A DNA stretch of 64,000 nt, taken from Gigantopelta aegis. Taxonomy: Eukaryota > Mollusca > Gastropoda > Neomphalida > Peltospiridae. A program made the translations under genes and the position numbers. The notes below the pieces were generated by a model. It was given only the letters and a program-made list of their open reading frames with translations, did not search any database and was not told the origin of the DNA. Shown here piece after piece: positions 29,381-39,986 of the stretch. The stretch lies in contig NC_054713.1 in NCBI RefSeq assembly GCF_016097555.1, positions 15,934,231 to 15,998,230 of the forward strand. The letters run 5' to 3'. Within the stretch, counting starts at the first letter, position 1. Each line of letters opens with the position of its first letter.

Positions 29381-31160
29381 TTACTCGGGACACTTGGGTC
29401 ATGACGTCCTCAGTTTATAATTACTCGGGACACTTGGGTCATGACGTCCTCTGTTTATAGTTACTCGGGACACTTGGGTCATGGCGTCCTCAGTTTATAG
29501 TTACTTGGGACACTTGGGTCATGGCGTCCTCAGTTTATAGTTACTCGGGACACTTGGGCCATGACGTCCTCAGTTTATAGCTACTCGGAACACTTGGGTC
29601 ATGACGTCCTCTGTTTATAGTTACTCGGGACATTTGGGCCATGACGTCCTCAGTTTATAGTTACTCGGGACACTTGGGTCATGACGTCCTCTGTTTATAG
29701 TTACTCGGGACACTTGGGTCATGGCGTCCTCAGTTTATAGTTACTCGGGACACTTCGGTCATGGCGTCCTCAGTTTATAGTTACTCGGGACACTTGGGTC
29801 ATGGCGTCCTCAGTTTATAGCTACTCGGAACACTTGGGCCATGATGTTCTCAGTTCATAGTTACTCGGGACACTTGGGTCATGACGTCCTCAGTTTATAG
29901 CTACTCGGAACACTTGGGTCATGACGTCCTCAGTTTTTAGTTATTCGGGACACTTGGGTCATGACTCCTCAGTTTATAGTTACTCGGCGACACTTGGGCC
30001 ATGACGTCCTCGGGACATTTGGGTCATGACGTCCTCGGTTTATAGTTACTCGGGACACTTGGGCCATGATGTTCTCAGTTCATAGTTACTCGGGACACTT
30101 GGGTCATGACGTCCTCAGTTTATAGTTACTCGAGACACTTGGGCCATTATGTTCTCAGTTCATAGTTACTCGGGACACTTGGGCCATGACGTCCTCGGGA
30201 CATTTGGGCCATGACGTCCTCAGTTTATAGTTACTCGGGACACTTGGGCCATGACATCCTCGAGACACTTGGGTCATGACGTCCTCAGTTTATAGTTAAT
30301 CAGGACACTTGGGTCATGACGTCCTCAGTTTATAGTTACTCGGGACACTTGGGTTATGACGTCCTCAGTTTATAGTTAATCGGGACACTTGGGTCATGAC
30401 GTCCTCAGTTTATAGTTACTCGGGACACTTGGGTCATGACGTCCTCAGTTTATACTTAATCGGGACACTTGGGCCATGACGTCCTCAGGACACTTGGGCC
30501 ATGACGTCCTCAGTTTATAGTTACTCGGGACACTTGGGTCATGACGTCCTCAGTTTGTAGTTACTCGGGACACTTGGGTCATGACGTCCTCAGTTTATAG
30601 TTACTCGGGACACTTGGGTCATGACGTCCTCAGTTTGTAGTTACTCGGGACACTTGGGCTATGACGTCCTCATTTTATAGTTACTCGGGACACTTGGGCC
30701 ATGACGTCCTCAGTTTATAGTTACTCGGGACACTTGGGTCATGACGTCCTCAGTTTATAGTTACTCGGGACACTTGGGCCATGACGTCCTCAGTTTATAG
30801 TTACTCGGAACACTTGGGTCATGACGTCCTCAGTTTGTAGTTACTCGGGACACTTGGGCTATGACGTCCTCATTTTATAGTTACTCGGGACACTTGGGCC
30901 ATGACGTCCTCAGTTTATAGTTACTCGGAACACTTGGGTCTTAACGTCCTCAGTTTATAGTTACTCGGGACACTTGGGCCATGACGTCCTCATTTTATAG
31001 TTACTCGGGACACTTGGATCATGACGTCCTCAGTTTATAGTTACTCGGGACACTTGGGTTATGACGTCCTCAGTTTATAGTTACTCGGGACATTTGGGCC
31101 ATGACGTCCTCAGTTTATAGTTACTCGGGACACTTAGGTCATGACGTCCTCAGTTTATAG
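29381..31160 (+). repeat. 40-bp minisatellite, about 44 units
   Basis: Unit TTACTCGGGACACTTGGGTC followed by ATGACGTCCTCAGTTTATAG. Units vary mainly at GGTC/GGCC, ATGACG/ATGGCG and TTTATAG/TTTGTAG. A few shortened units join GTCCTC directly to GGGACA. Most units carry TGACGTC, close to a CRE. The array begins directly after the 36-bp array and ends exactly where a SINE-B begins. Confidence 0.97.
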
Positions 31161-31870
31161 ACCGGCCTCGGTGTCGTCATGGTTAGGCAATCGGTCTACA
31201 GGGTGGTAGGTACTGGGTTCGGATCCCAGTCGAGGCATAATATTTTTAATCCAGATACCGACTCCAAACCCTAAGTGAGTGCTCCGCAAGGCTCAATGGG
31301 TAGTTGTAAACCACTTGCACTATCCAGTGATCCATAACTGGTTCAACAAAGGCCATGGTTTGTGCTATCCTGCCTGTGGGAAGCGCAAATAAAAGATTCC
31401 TTGCTGCTAATCGGAAAGAGTAGCCCATGTAGTGGCGACAGCGGGTTTCCTCTCAAAATCTGTGTGGTCCTTAAAGGGACAGACCCTAGTTTCAGCCCAT
31501 GAAAATTAACACTAAGTTTAGTTAATCTACAAAGCTGTCACACATTTGGATAAAGTTACAATTGAGTGAAACATGAGTCTGTGACTTTGAAATGGTGAAA
31601 TACCCTCTAAAAATAGCCTAAAACTCGACTCCATAACTGTTACTTCTCAAACGCATTTTGTGATATTAAAACCACCAGGATGACCAAAAACACTCCGAAT
31701 ATACGGAAGTGGATAATCTAAGCAATAAAATCTGAGTAAAGTATGATTTTAGTTATCACAAAACGGCTAAAATAGTAAAAAACTAGGGTATGTCCCTTTA
31801 ACCATATGTCTGACGTCATATAACCGTAAAAAAAATGTGTTGAGTGCGTCGTTAAATAAAACATTTCTTT
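31161..31870 (+). mobile_element. SINE-B interrupted by a MITE
   Basis: Head CGGCCTCGGTGTCGTCATGG, core CTTGCTGCTAATCGGAAAGA and GTAGTGGCGACAGCGGGTTT, tail TGACGTCATATAACCG and GAGTGCGTCGTTAAATAAAA. Between GTGTGGTCC and CCATATGTCTG lies a 331-bp MITE. Its 5' end abuts the 40-bp array. Confidence 0.93.
31471..31801. mobile_element. TTAA-flanked MITE, short form
   Basis: Left end TTAAAGGGACAGACCCTAGT and right end ACTAGGGTATGTCCCTTTAA are inverted repeats with TTAA at both edges. The intact SINE-B at 34853-35238 shows the empty site GTGGTCCTTAACCATATG, proving that a single TTAA was duplicated. Related to 5757-6439. Confidence 0.93.
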
Positions 31871-32020
31871 CTTTTTCTGGATTAGTCATTTCAACCACAA
31901 GTTCATAACAATTCGACCCTGCATGTGTCGGACCCATATTATAGTAGCCGTAGACTATTCGTCCCATGGCCAGTCGTCATTCTATTAATATTCTATTAAC
32001 CGTTGTAGTTCCATCTATTT

Positions 32021-32059
<39 letters not shown>

Positions 32060-32930
32060 TTATTATTAAATCTTTTTCCTACAGGTAATGACAATATGTA
32101 TATAATGTAAAGACACACATTTAATAAACTGAAACTACGATTTTAAGTGTTCGTCAACTTATCTCTCACGTTATATTTGCCATTCGTACACATACCAGCT
32201 GCAGTCTTTCAACAGTAATGCTAATATAAATATAATGTTTGTTTTTTTAAAATCCATTTTCGTTTAATTTAGGCAAAAATTAGTCTGCCCTGCCCCCTAC
32301 AAAAAGGAGAGCCCGTATGGCCTATGCTAGATCGCCAGTCAAGAATCCATATCTCTGCTAAAACCGCTGCACACGTGTCTTGATTTGCCCCATAAGACTA
32401 TTCAGTATTGTTGCCCGCCCTCTCAGTGTGAGAGCCGACCACCCCATTGATTGATTGATTGATTGGAAAAATCATTTTTCTGTAAAAAGAAAAGAATCGG
32501 CACAAGTTTGACAACTTAGAGGACCTTTATAAATCCCTGCCATCACCAGTGGTCTCTTTCGCATGTGCCACTGCACGTACTTTTCGCATACTTGTCTGCT
32601 CGACTTTGGGAGAGGGGAGAACGGGTCCTCTATTTTGATTTGTCAACGAAGTGATAGATAGATAGATAGATATCTAAAGTACTGTCGGAAATAAAATAAA
32701 AATTATTTTCGTCGATTATGTCTTACATATTAAACAGACAAGTAAATATTTTGTAAATATCTATTTAAGGATAGTCTACCTAATTTAGCATTTACTTGTT
32801 TTGGCTCTCATTGATGCACAAGGTGAAATTAAAAGAAAGATGTCAGTAAACAAGTGATTTGTGCTCTTTATTGGAACAGACTATAACACATTTTGGTCGA
32901 TATGTGTCAATTTTATTGCTGTTACAATGT
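31871..32930. other. no gene recognised
   Basis: Contains (TTTA)n 32026-32060, (ATTG)n 32444-32465 and (GATA)n near 32656; otherwise unremarkable. Confidence 0.55.
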
Positions 32931-32999
32931 ATGAGGATAGAGTTGAAAATGGGCAGAATTTTGGTTTCTTATCTGTTATTCACAGCGTTATACTTTCAG
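32931..32999 (+). CDS. candidate signal-peptide exon
   Basis: ATG at 32931 opens MRIELKMGRILVSYLLFTAL and continues to YFQ. An internal Met at residue 7 would start a more typical signal peptide. The exon ends at TTTCAG before GTATTT, a usable donor. It could start the receptor gene. A join to 42302 would read Gly-Ser-Ser-Ala-Cys after the signal peptide, a plausible cleavage site, but as assembled it is one base out of phase. Joined in phase 0 to 33129 instead, it continues as GQALALGRVG. Neither link is proven. Confidence 0.4.
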
Positions 33000-33128
33000 G
33001 TATTTTCTTCAGTTAACCTTCTTACTGACTTACTGAATCACTGACTACATTTAATTTGTATTTTTCATTGTATGTTTGATATAAGTGTTATGTAATACTT
33101 TATACATTAAACTTGGTCCTTTTCACAG

Positions 33129-33343
33129 GGACAGGCATTGGCACTGGGTCGAGTCGGGCGCGGCGACGCAGAAGGGACCGACGCAGCAGGGACCGCCGCT
33201 GGCGGTTCAGCCGCTTGCTCCCCCAATCCCCACCTGCCCCCGGCGCACTTTTCCCCTTCCTCCACCTCTTCCTCTTCTCGACTGCGTCGCCGTACACCAA
33301 AGTCGCGTTGCCCGTGACCCTGTGTACGCGATGCGGTACTCGA
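33129..33343 (+). CDS. GC-rich candidate exon
   Basis: A 215-base GC-rich island between an acceptor (CCTTTTCACAG) and a consensus donor (CGAGTAAGT) in AT-rich DNA. Two frames are open throughout. One gives PVYAMRYS at the end and leaves one base, the phase needed by the exon at 42302. Phase 0, the phase left by the exon at 32931, runs 62 codons to TGA at 33315. The content is Arg/Pro/Ala/Ser-rich with no recognised domain. It may be an exon or a short GC-rich insertion containing a 15-bp internal duplication. Confidence 0.3.
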
Positions 33344-33375
33344 GTAAGTCACCGTAGCTTTGAATCAGTCCCCCC

Positions 33376-33377
<2 letters not shown>

Positions 33378-33454
<77 letters not shown>

Positions 33455-33462
33455 GGGGGGGG
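33378..33462. repeat. (GT)n microsatellite ending in a G run
   Basis: About 37 GT units followed by 12 G. Confidence 0.97.
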
Positions 33463-33620
33463 GTAATGCGTGAGAAACTGATGACACGTCTAATCTTATC
33501 GTGAGTCAAGCTGAGAGTGAACGAAGTGAAAATCTCTTAAACGGCTTCTCATTTCAGCAGTCTGTACCACTATAGAATGGATTAATTTTTTTAGTGGGAT
33601 TTTTGTTTTACACAATCGCA

Positions 33621-33769
33621 GGGCCGTAGCTAGCGGGGGTGGAGGGGGGGGGGGGGGAGCAAGGAATCCAGAATTTTTTTTATTTTCGTAACAGTTTAAA
33701 GAATGTTCGACTATTAACTACTCAATTGCCCCTACCCACCCCACAAACAAACAATCCTAGCTACGGCCC
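33621..33769. mobile_element. short MITE with 7-bp target-site duplication
   Basis: Termini GGGCCGTAGCTAG and CTAGCTACGGCCC are perfect inverted repeats of 13 bases. AATCGCA occurs at 33614-33620 and 33772-33778. A G-rich tract lies just inside the left end. Size and duplication length suggest a hAT-type non-autonomous element. Confidence 0.8.
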
Positions 33770-33778
33770 CGAATCGCA

Positions 33779-34852
33779 TTCTAATGCAGGAAAATCAGTC
33801 AGCGACCGATCTGTGTATTCACAAAGTCAATATGAGCTAGCCCTAGCCTTGAGACCGTCGTTGAAAATTATTCTGCATTCAGGAGCAAATCCAGGAAATA
33901 TTTTGCGGAGATGGGGGACTAACCGGAAAAGGGCAAATGGAACAACACGTCAAAAGGGCATCGCAATGAAGGAATTAAAAAAAAATCTACTTTGTGACTG
34001 TTTAGTGTGCATCATTATGTTAATATTTATTATTATAAACAAGCGGTCTAACCGTCCTGTTTCAAAATTACTTGCTTAATTTTAATATTATGATAAATAC
34101 TAAACAGTCCTAAAGTTGATATTTTGCTCATGTCATTTCTTTCTATTTCCAATAAAAGGTGCTGCTTTTCCAAGCTTTAATTTGTTCTTTTCACAAAGAA
34201 AATGTGACTTTTAAAAGTTATCAATATAATATATTATTATTGATATATACGGTAATAAATGAAAACAATTATTTATTAGTAGTAATAATAATAACAATAA
34301 TAATAATTATTATATAATAGAATGCCAGATATCAAATATAATTCGTACTTGAAAGTACAAAACGAAATAAGGATCGCAGTCACACCTTTATTTTTGACAC
34401 AAGCCCCGTATATCTGACGTCATGGGATGCTATCGTTGATTTTCAATCGATTTTAGAAATGGGTAATTAGGGGCGTAATCGGGGGGGGGGGGGGGGGGTA
34501 CCTCATGGAGTTGCAAATTGCCATAAAATATTACAGGCAGGATCCACGAACGTACTGAAAGTGCTAAGATGTTGGAAATAATGTTTTTAAAGGCGTAAGC
34601 CTCTATTTTCGAAAGTGATCCGGAACTAGACAAAGTGATCCGCAACTGGCGTAAGTACGCCAGCTGGAACAACACTGTTTTTGGTGTCAAATGTTTGCCT
34701 AAAATTACATTTATATAACTGTTTATTTATATGGTTGATTGTCTTTATTGCCAAGAATTTCTTTTAAAGTCATACGCGCGCATGTTGACAGAATTCACAA
34801 TTTTGTATGAAGTGATCCGGAACTGGCGCATCACCTGTAACTCAATCACGCG
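33779..34852. other. no gene recognised
   Basis: AT-rich, with a G17 run near 34481-34498. The phrase AAGTGATCCGGAACT occurs at 34612 and 34810 and points to an unidentified local repeat. Confidence 0.5.
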
Positions 34853-35238
34853 ACCGGCCTCGGTGGCTTCGTGGCAGGCCATCGGTCTACAGGCTGGTAG
34901 GTACTGGGTTCGGATCCCAGTCGAGGCATGGCATTTTTAATCCAGATACCAACTCCAAACCCTGACTGAGTGCTCCGCAAGGCTCAATGGGTAGGTGTAA
35001 ACCACTTGCACCGACCAGTGATCCATAACTGGTTCAACAAAGGCCATGGTTTGTGCTATCCTGCCTGTGGGAAGCGCAAATAAAAGATCCCTTGCTGCCT
35101 GTCGTAAAAGAGTAGCCTATGTGGCGACAGCGGGTTTCCTCTAAAAAAATCTGTGTGGTCCTTAACCATATGTCTGACGCCATATAACCGTAAATAAAAT
35201 GTGTTGAGTGCGTCGTTAAATAAAACACTTCTTTCTTT
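34853..35238 (+). mobile_element. SINE-B, full length, 12-bp target-site duplication
   Basis: CTCAATCACGCG lies at 34841-34852 and again at 35239-35250. Head, core and tail are intact, with tail GTGTTGAGTGCGTCGTTAAA and a CTTT-rich end. This copy provides the empty site for the MITE at 31471. Confidence 0.95.
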
Positions 35239-35250
35239 CTCAATCACGCG

Positions 35251-35770
35251 CGAAACCAACATGAAGGTGCGGGAATTGACACTAACTGTCGACGACGTCA
35301 ACGTTTATTTTTCTAAACGCGGGGTACGTACCACGTCTCTAGCGCTGTCCCACGTCTTCATCTTCGCTCAGTCTTGGTATTTCTTCCTAGACGCTGTTTT
35401 GGCAGTCTCTATCAGACTCATAGATGAGAATGCCCCATCCCAAAAAAAACCTGAAAATTACAGAGGCTTATTTAGAACATTGTTTAAATGACATACTGTT
35501 TTGCAGGTAATAAATAACAATGCAAGGCAGTCAAGGATACAGGGGAATGATCCCACGGACAATTTTAAAACTATAATGGCCTGAAAGCCGATTTTCTGGC
35601 ATCTGAATAAAAATATTAATCCTTTTCTAATTATTAGTATAGATAATTTTAAAGTTTTGTTTTAGTTGATTTTATTTTGGTCTCCAACCTTTATTTTTTG
35701 TTATATTTTACTCATATTTTGACAGAAATCTAGGAACAACCATTGCAATGACACATATTCCACATACTAG
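35251..35770. other. no gene recognised; weak exon-like frame
   Basis: ATG at 35261 begins MKVRELTLTVDDVNVYFSKR and is followed by GGGTACGT, a possible donor. No partner exon was found. Confidence 0.3.
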
Positions 35771-36150
35771 ATGATAACCAGTCACCAATATCGACTTCGC
35801 TGAGATCGCATAGGGTAAAAAGCATGTAATTTTGTGGCGATTGCCATTTTGACTTTTTATGGAATATTCTCCAAGAGGGGTGAACGGATATGACTTAATC
35901 TAGCAATGTCATAACATGTTATGATATAAAAGCAAACGTGATGACGTCATATTAATTTTTTAAATTATTTTTTGTTTGTTTAAATATACCACTAAAGATC
36001 ATTGATTTTATATTAATTATGTCACATGCTTTGGAGGCTTTCACCCCTTTTGAAGAATATTCCATAAAAAAGCAAAATGGCAGACGGCTGAAAACTGCAT
36101 GTATTTTGCCCTATGCTATCTCAGCAAAGTCGATACTGACGACATCGTTA
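35771..36150. mobile_element. inverted-repeat MITE, about 380 bp
   Basis: Left arm (about 35781-35875) and right arm (about 36035-36143) are inverted copies: TATCGACTTCGCTGAGAT against ATCTCAGCAAAGTCGATA, GCATAGGG..., CCATTTTG..., and TTTTTATGGAATATTCT against AGAATATTCCATAAAAAA. The spacer holds a perfect CRE (TGACGTCA, 35942-35949). Confidence 0.85.
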
Positions 36151-37174
36151 CAGTCTCATAATTTTTATGTGAAAGCTGTTTCACTGTAATGTTTTTTTCA
36201 CAACTTGTGTGTGGACAACATTTGGGGGAAATGTAACGGTAATTAAAGGTAGGAGAGTAATTTTTTGTAGTTGTTAACATTTTGGTTCGGACAGTAAGAA
36301 AAAATCATTCGTTAATTTTTGGAAGTATTTTTCGTCCTTGACGTTGTATTATTACATATTATGTTTAAATGATGCAGACGTAACAACGGATGCCTTATTG
36401 AAATTTGCCAACAATTTCGCCGCTGTCACTTGTTTGGCTGACCGGAGCATCGACCAAACAAATACGCACATTTACACTGCCAACAGATTTGAGATCAAAA
36501 CTGACCAATGGTGATGAAGATAGCATACGTGGATACTATAACCCCGGCCATGTTGGAATCATTGAAATGCTGGTTGGTATAAAACCCGGAATACTGGTCA
36601 AGTATAAAATCCGGATTGCTGGGTTGGTGTAAAACCCGGGCTTTTGGCGTGAAACAGCAAATTTTGATAAAACCCGATCATAATCGGACAGCGGAAAAAT
36701 CCGGAATTCCGGATAAATCCGGATGATTCTCATCTATGCCTGAGACTTCTCGCTCTCTCAAAATGTCGCGCGCTCTGTACTTCAGACGTATCTGTCAGTT
36801 TGGCAACTGAAAATTACTGTACAAGAATTTCTGTTTATTAACGTAAAACACAAGTTGCAAAAGGAGACGAAATTATAACACGTCACATAGTTTTACCTTT
36901 ATAATGAACTGATTAATAGCTTTCTTTCGAAACGACTACTATTATGATAATTATTAAGTGCCATCTGAATTGTTTTCCACAAGAGTCCATCCGCTTATGA
37001 TGGTAAAGAAATTAAAATGTTAGGAACAATAAACAATTATGGAATATAATATACATGCATATAAAGGTACATGGTTATGTTTAAAAAGTGTTGATAAGTT
37101 AGATATAACACAGATATGACTACTTAAAACGTTTTGCTGCGATTTCCCAAAATGAGGGTTTGTACATGCACGCG

Positions 37175-37219
<45 letters not shown>

Positions 37220-37486
37220 CTAGGTGGCTAGATTCTATAAAAAAGTAGTATATCACAATAATAAACTTAACACGGTGTGTAGAGAACGTGGGTTACGAGA
37301 CTTGGACAAGTGACTTGCTTGTTTCAGATACACGATGGGCGGATCTATGTGTAGACGAAGGGAAGTATTGAAGTTTGTATGTATGGATATTAATACTCAC
37401 ACCTAAAAGATCAGTAACACACCCCGCCCCTCAAATTAAAAACAAAACGAACTAACGATGTGTTGCTCATTCGAATATACCATAGT
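36151..37486. other. no gene recognised
   Basis: 36560-36730 has repeated AAAACCCGG and TCCGGA words. (CA)n at 37178-37216. No coding signal. Confidence 0.5.
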
Positions 37487-37637
37487 ATAGACAGTAATTA
37501 CCCACATATAGCATTGGCCGTATCGCGACACTGAATAGCTTGTCATGATACGTTTATAGCCACGGCATAGACAGTAATTACCCACAGATCGCACTGGCCG
37601 TAGCGCGACACTGAATAGCTTGTCATGGTACGTTTAT
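37487..37637 (+). repeat. 80-bp tandem duplication
   Basis: Two copies of ATAGACAGTAATTACCCACA through TAGCTTGTCATG(A/G)TACGTTT, about 93 percent alike by eye. Confidence 0.9.
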
Positions 37638-37645
37638 CCACTTAG

Positions 37646-37775
37646 GGTTCAAGCACGCTGTCTTGGACACACACCTCAGTTATCTGGGCTGTCTGTCCAG
37701 GACAGAAGTTAGTGAGAAGTCCAGCGTATAGTGGCCTTACAACGAGTCGTTAAACTAACACTCACTCACACATAC

Positions 37776-37811
<36 letters not shown>

Positions 37812-37819
37812 ACACATAC

Positions 37820-37906
<87 letters not shown>

Positions 37907-37967
37907 GAACTCAGTACCTGTCAGTATTATGTCCGATGGCTTAACCCCAAAACCACCAAGGCCGGTT
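37646..37967 (-). mobile_element. SINE-C, minus strand, expanded by a microsatellite
   Basis: Same family as 54765-55000: GGTTCAAGCACGCTGTC at left, GTCCGATGGCTTAACC and CCACCAAGGCCGGT at right (the tRNA-like head on the minus strand). The native TCTCTCTCAC stretch has expanded into more than 100 bases of (CT)n with ACTCACAC interruptions (37767-37903). Confidence 0.85.
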
Positions 37968-38568
37968 ATTAATTGTACTATTTTACTACTTCTCATTTAC
38001 ATATTAAAGATATTTAACATCGAGCCTTCTCAATTTCGTTATTCTTCCTGATTGCGACATGCGTCGGTGTTACCCTCCACACTACCCTACAACAGGTATC
38101 TATAGTTCACTATGCCATACACGTTCTGTTCTTCACACGTAACGCTGCCAATGTAAGTTGCTAAACTGGTTTCTATTTTTGTCCCATACACACACTCGAA
38201 TAATACTCGGGTAGGTCACATCATTGTGAACCCAGGTATTCTTTTGGTGTTTACTTCCTGCTTTAGAGACTCAGTACAGTAGACTAGAGATCGGTGTTAT
38301 GCACAATGTTGTCAGGTTCATAGTCAGCACGCGTACTTTAGAGTTAGTGGATATAACTAAAGCACAAACCATACAGAGTGTATTTTGTACCAGTATTACA
38401 CCACGGAGCTGCACAGTAACAACAAAACATGAAGACGGATACGTCATGGCAGATACTTGTTCTTAGTTTTGCCTTAACAACACATTCCTCCCAAGGTTCG
38501 TATACCAATATATACATGTACGTTTGTAAGCAGACGATATAAATAAGAGAAAACCAGAAATGTGTGTG

Positions 38569-38693
38569 TTTGTGCGTGTGTGTGTGTGTGTGTGTGTATG
38601 TGTGCGTTGTGTGTGTGCGTGTGTGTGTGTGTGTGGTGAGTGTGTGTGTGTGTGATGTGTGTGTGTGTGTGTGTGTGTGTGGCACAGTGAAAC

Positions 38694-38757
<64 letters not shown>
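38569..38757. repeat. compound (TG)n and (GA)n microsatellite
   Basis: Interrupted TG units to about 38681, then GA units from 38700. Confidence 0.97.
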
Positions 38758-38759
<2 letters not shown>

Positions 38760-38766
<7 letters not shown>

Positions 38767-39654
38767 GATAACAGAGAGGAAGAGGAAGAGAGAGGGAGTG
38801 AGATAGATAGCGGACAGACATAATTCAGACACACATGGAAAGTTAGACATCTGCTTCAGTTAGAATTAAATGATCATGTTAGATATATTTTATGAAATAC
38901 AGTAAGGATTTTAAATAACATATCTGTTAACATTAAGTTTAATTATTATATAGATAATAATACATGAGTGGCCGTCAGATACCATTAATCTCACAACGAG
39001 TTGTCTTAAAATGTATCTAACGAGCGAAAAAGATTTTGATTCGTTTTTAAACGAGTGGCAGGATATATAGTAGTTAACGGACACGAATGTATTATTTTAT
39101 TTCTTGCATATAATCAAAAACCAGGTTTTAAGCAAATTTTAACATCGGTTTCGACTAAAAGTTATATACAGCCGTTGGACTTACGCGTCACAGACTCATA
39201 ATTTTCAGGTTAACTATACGTCACAGTGTAATCGATTTCGATGTAGTTTTTCTGTGGATGTATGGCATTGGTGACCTGGTCATCACCTAGAAGCAACCAA
39301 TCATATATCTGGAAATTGTTACCACGTGTACGTGAGTAAACAACCATGTGTTATCAAAATAACGCATGGTGTTCTCACCAACAGGTATGTGAGAAAAAGT
39401 GTTTTTGTCAAAGCGCTCAAGTTGTTAATACCAAGGTACCTGATGACGCAGTGAAAAACCCAGATGGGAAGTGAGACACAGAAAGGAAGAGGGACAGAAA
39501 CAGAAGGTCATACAGATGAGGAGAGGGGACCGTAGACAACATTTCTTTTACTAATTGTGTAGATATATAGTCTGTATAAGGTATAGAGATGTAATGCGGG
39601 ACTCGATGCCAATAATATTAGACTGATGGCCAGTGACATCGTTAATTTCCTAAC
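38760..39654. other. no gene recognised
   Basis: AT-rich, no repeat or coding signal recognised. Confidence 0.5.
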
Positions 39655-39667
39655 ACTATGAATGATG

Positions 39668-39973
39668 TGGCGGGACGTAGCCCAGTGGTAAAGCATTCGC
39701 TTGATGCGAGGTCGGTCTGGGATCGATCCCCATAGGGGGCACATTGGTCTACTTCTCGTTCCAGCCAGTGCACAACGACTGGTATGTCAAAGGCCGTAGT
39801 ATGTGCTATCATGTCTGTGGGATGGTGCATACAAAAAATCCCTTGGTACTAATGGAAAAATGTAGCGGGTTTCCTTTCTAAGACTATATATCGAAATTAC
39901 CCTATGTTTGACACCCAATAGCCGATGATTAATACATCAACGTGCTCTCTAGCGGTGTCGTTAAACAAAACAA
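39668..39973 (+). mobile_element. SINE-A with 13-bp target-site duplication
   Basis: Head GGACGTAGCCCAGTGGTAAA and GGGATCGATCC; tail TGTTTGACACCCAATAGCCG then GCGGTGTCGTTAAACAAAAC. Flanks ACTATGAATGATG (39655-39667) and ACTATTAATGATG (39974-39986) differ at one base. Confidence 0.93.
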
Positions 39974-39986
39974 ACTATTAATGATG

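Noticed and set aside
29381..31160. CRISPR-like array
   Set aside because: Units are contiguous 40-bp repeats without unique spacers, in a eukaryotic context.
38344..38850. Ser/Leu/His/Thr-rich frames
   Set aside because: Translations of the (TG)n and (GA)n microsatellites.
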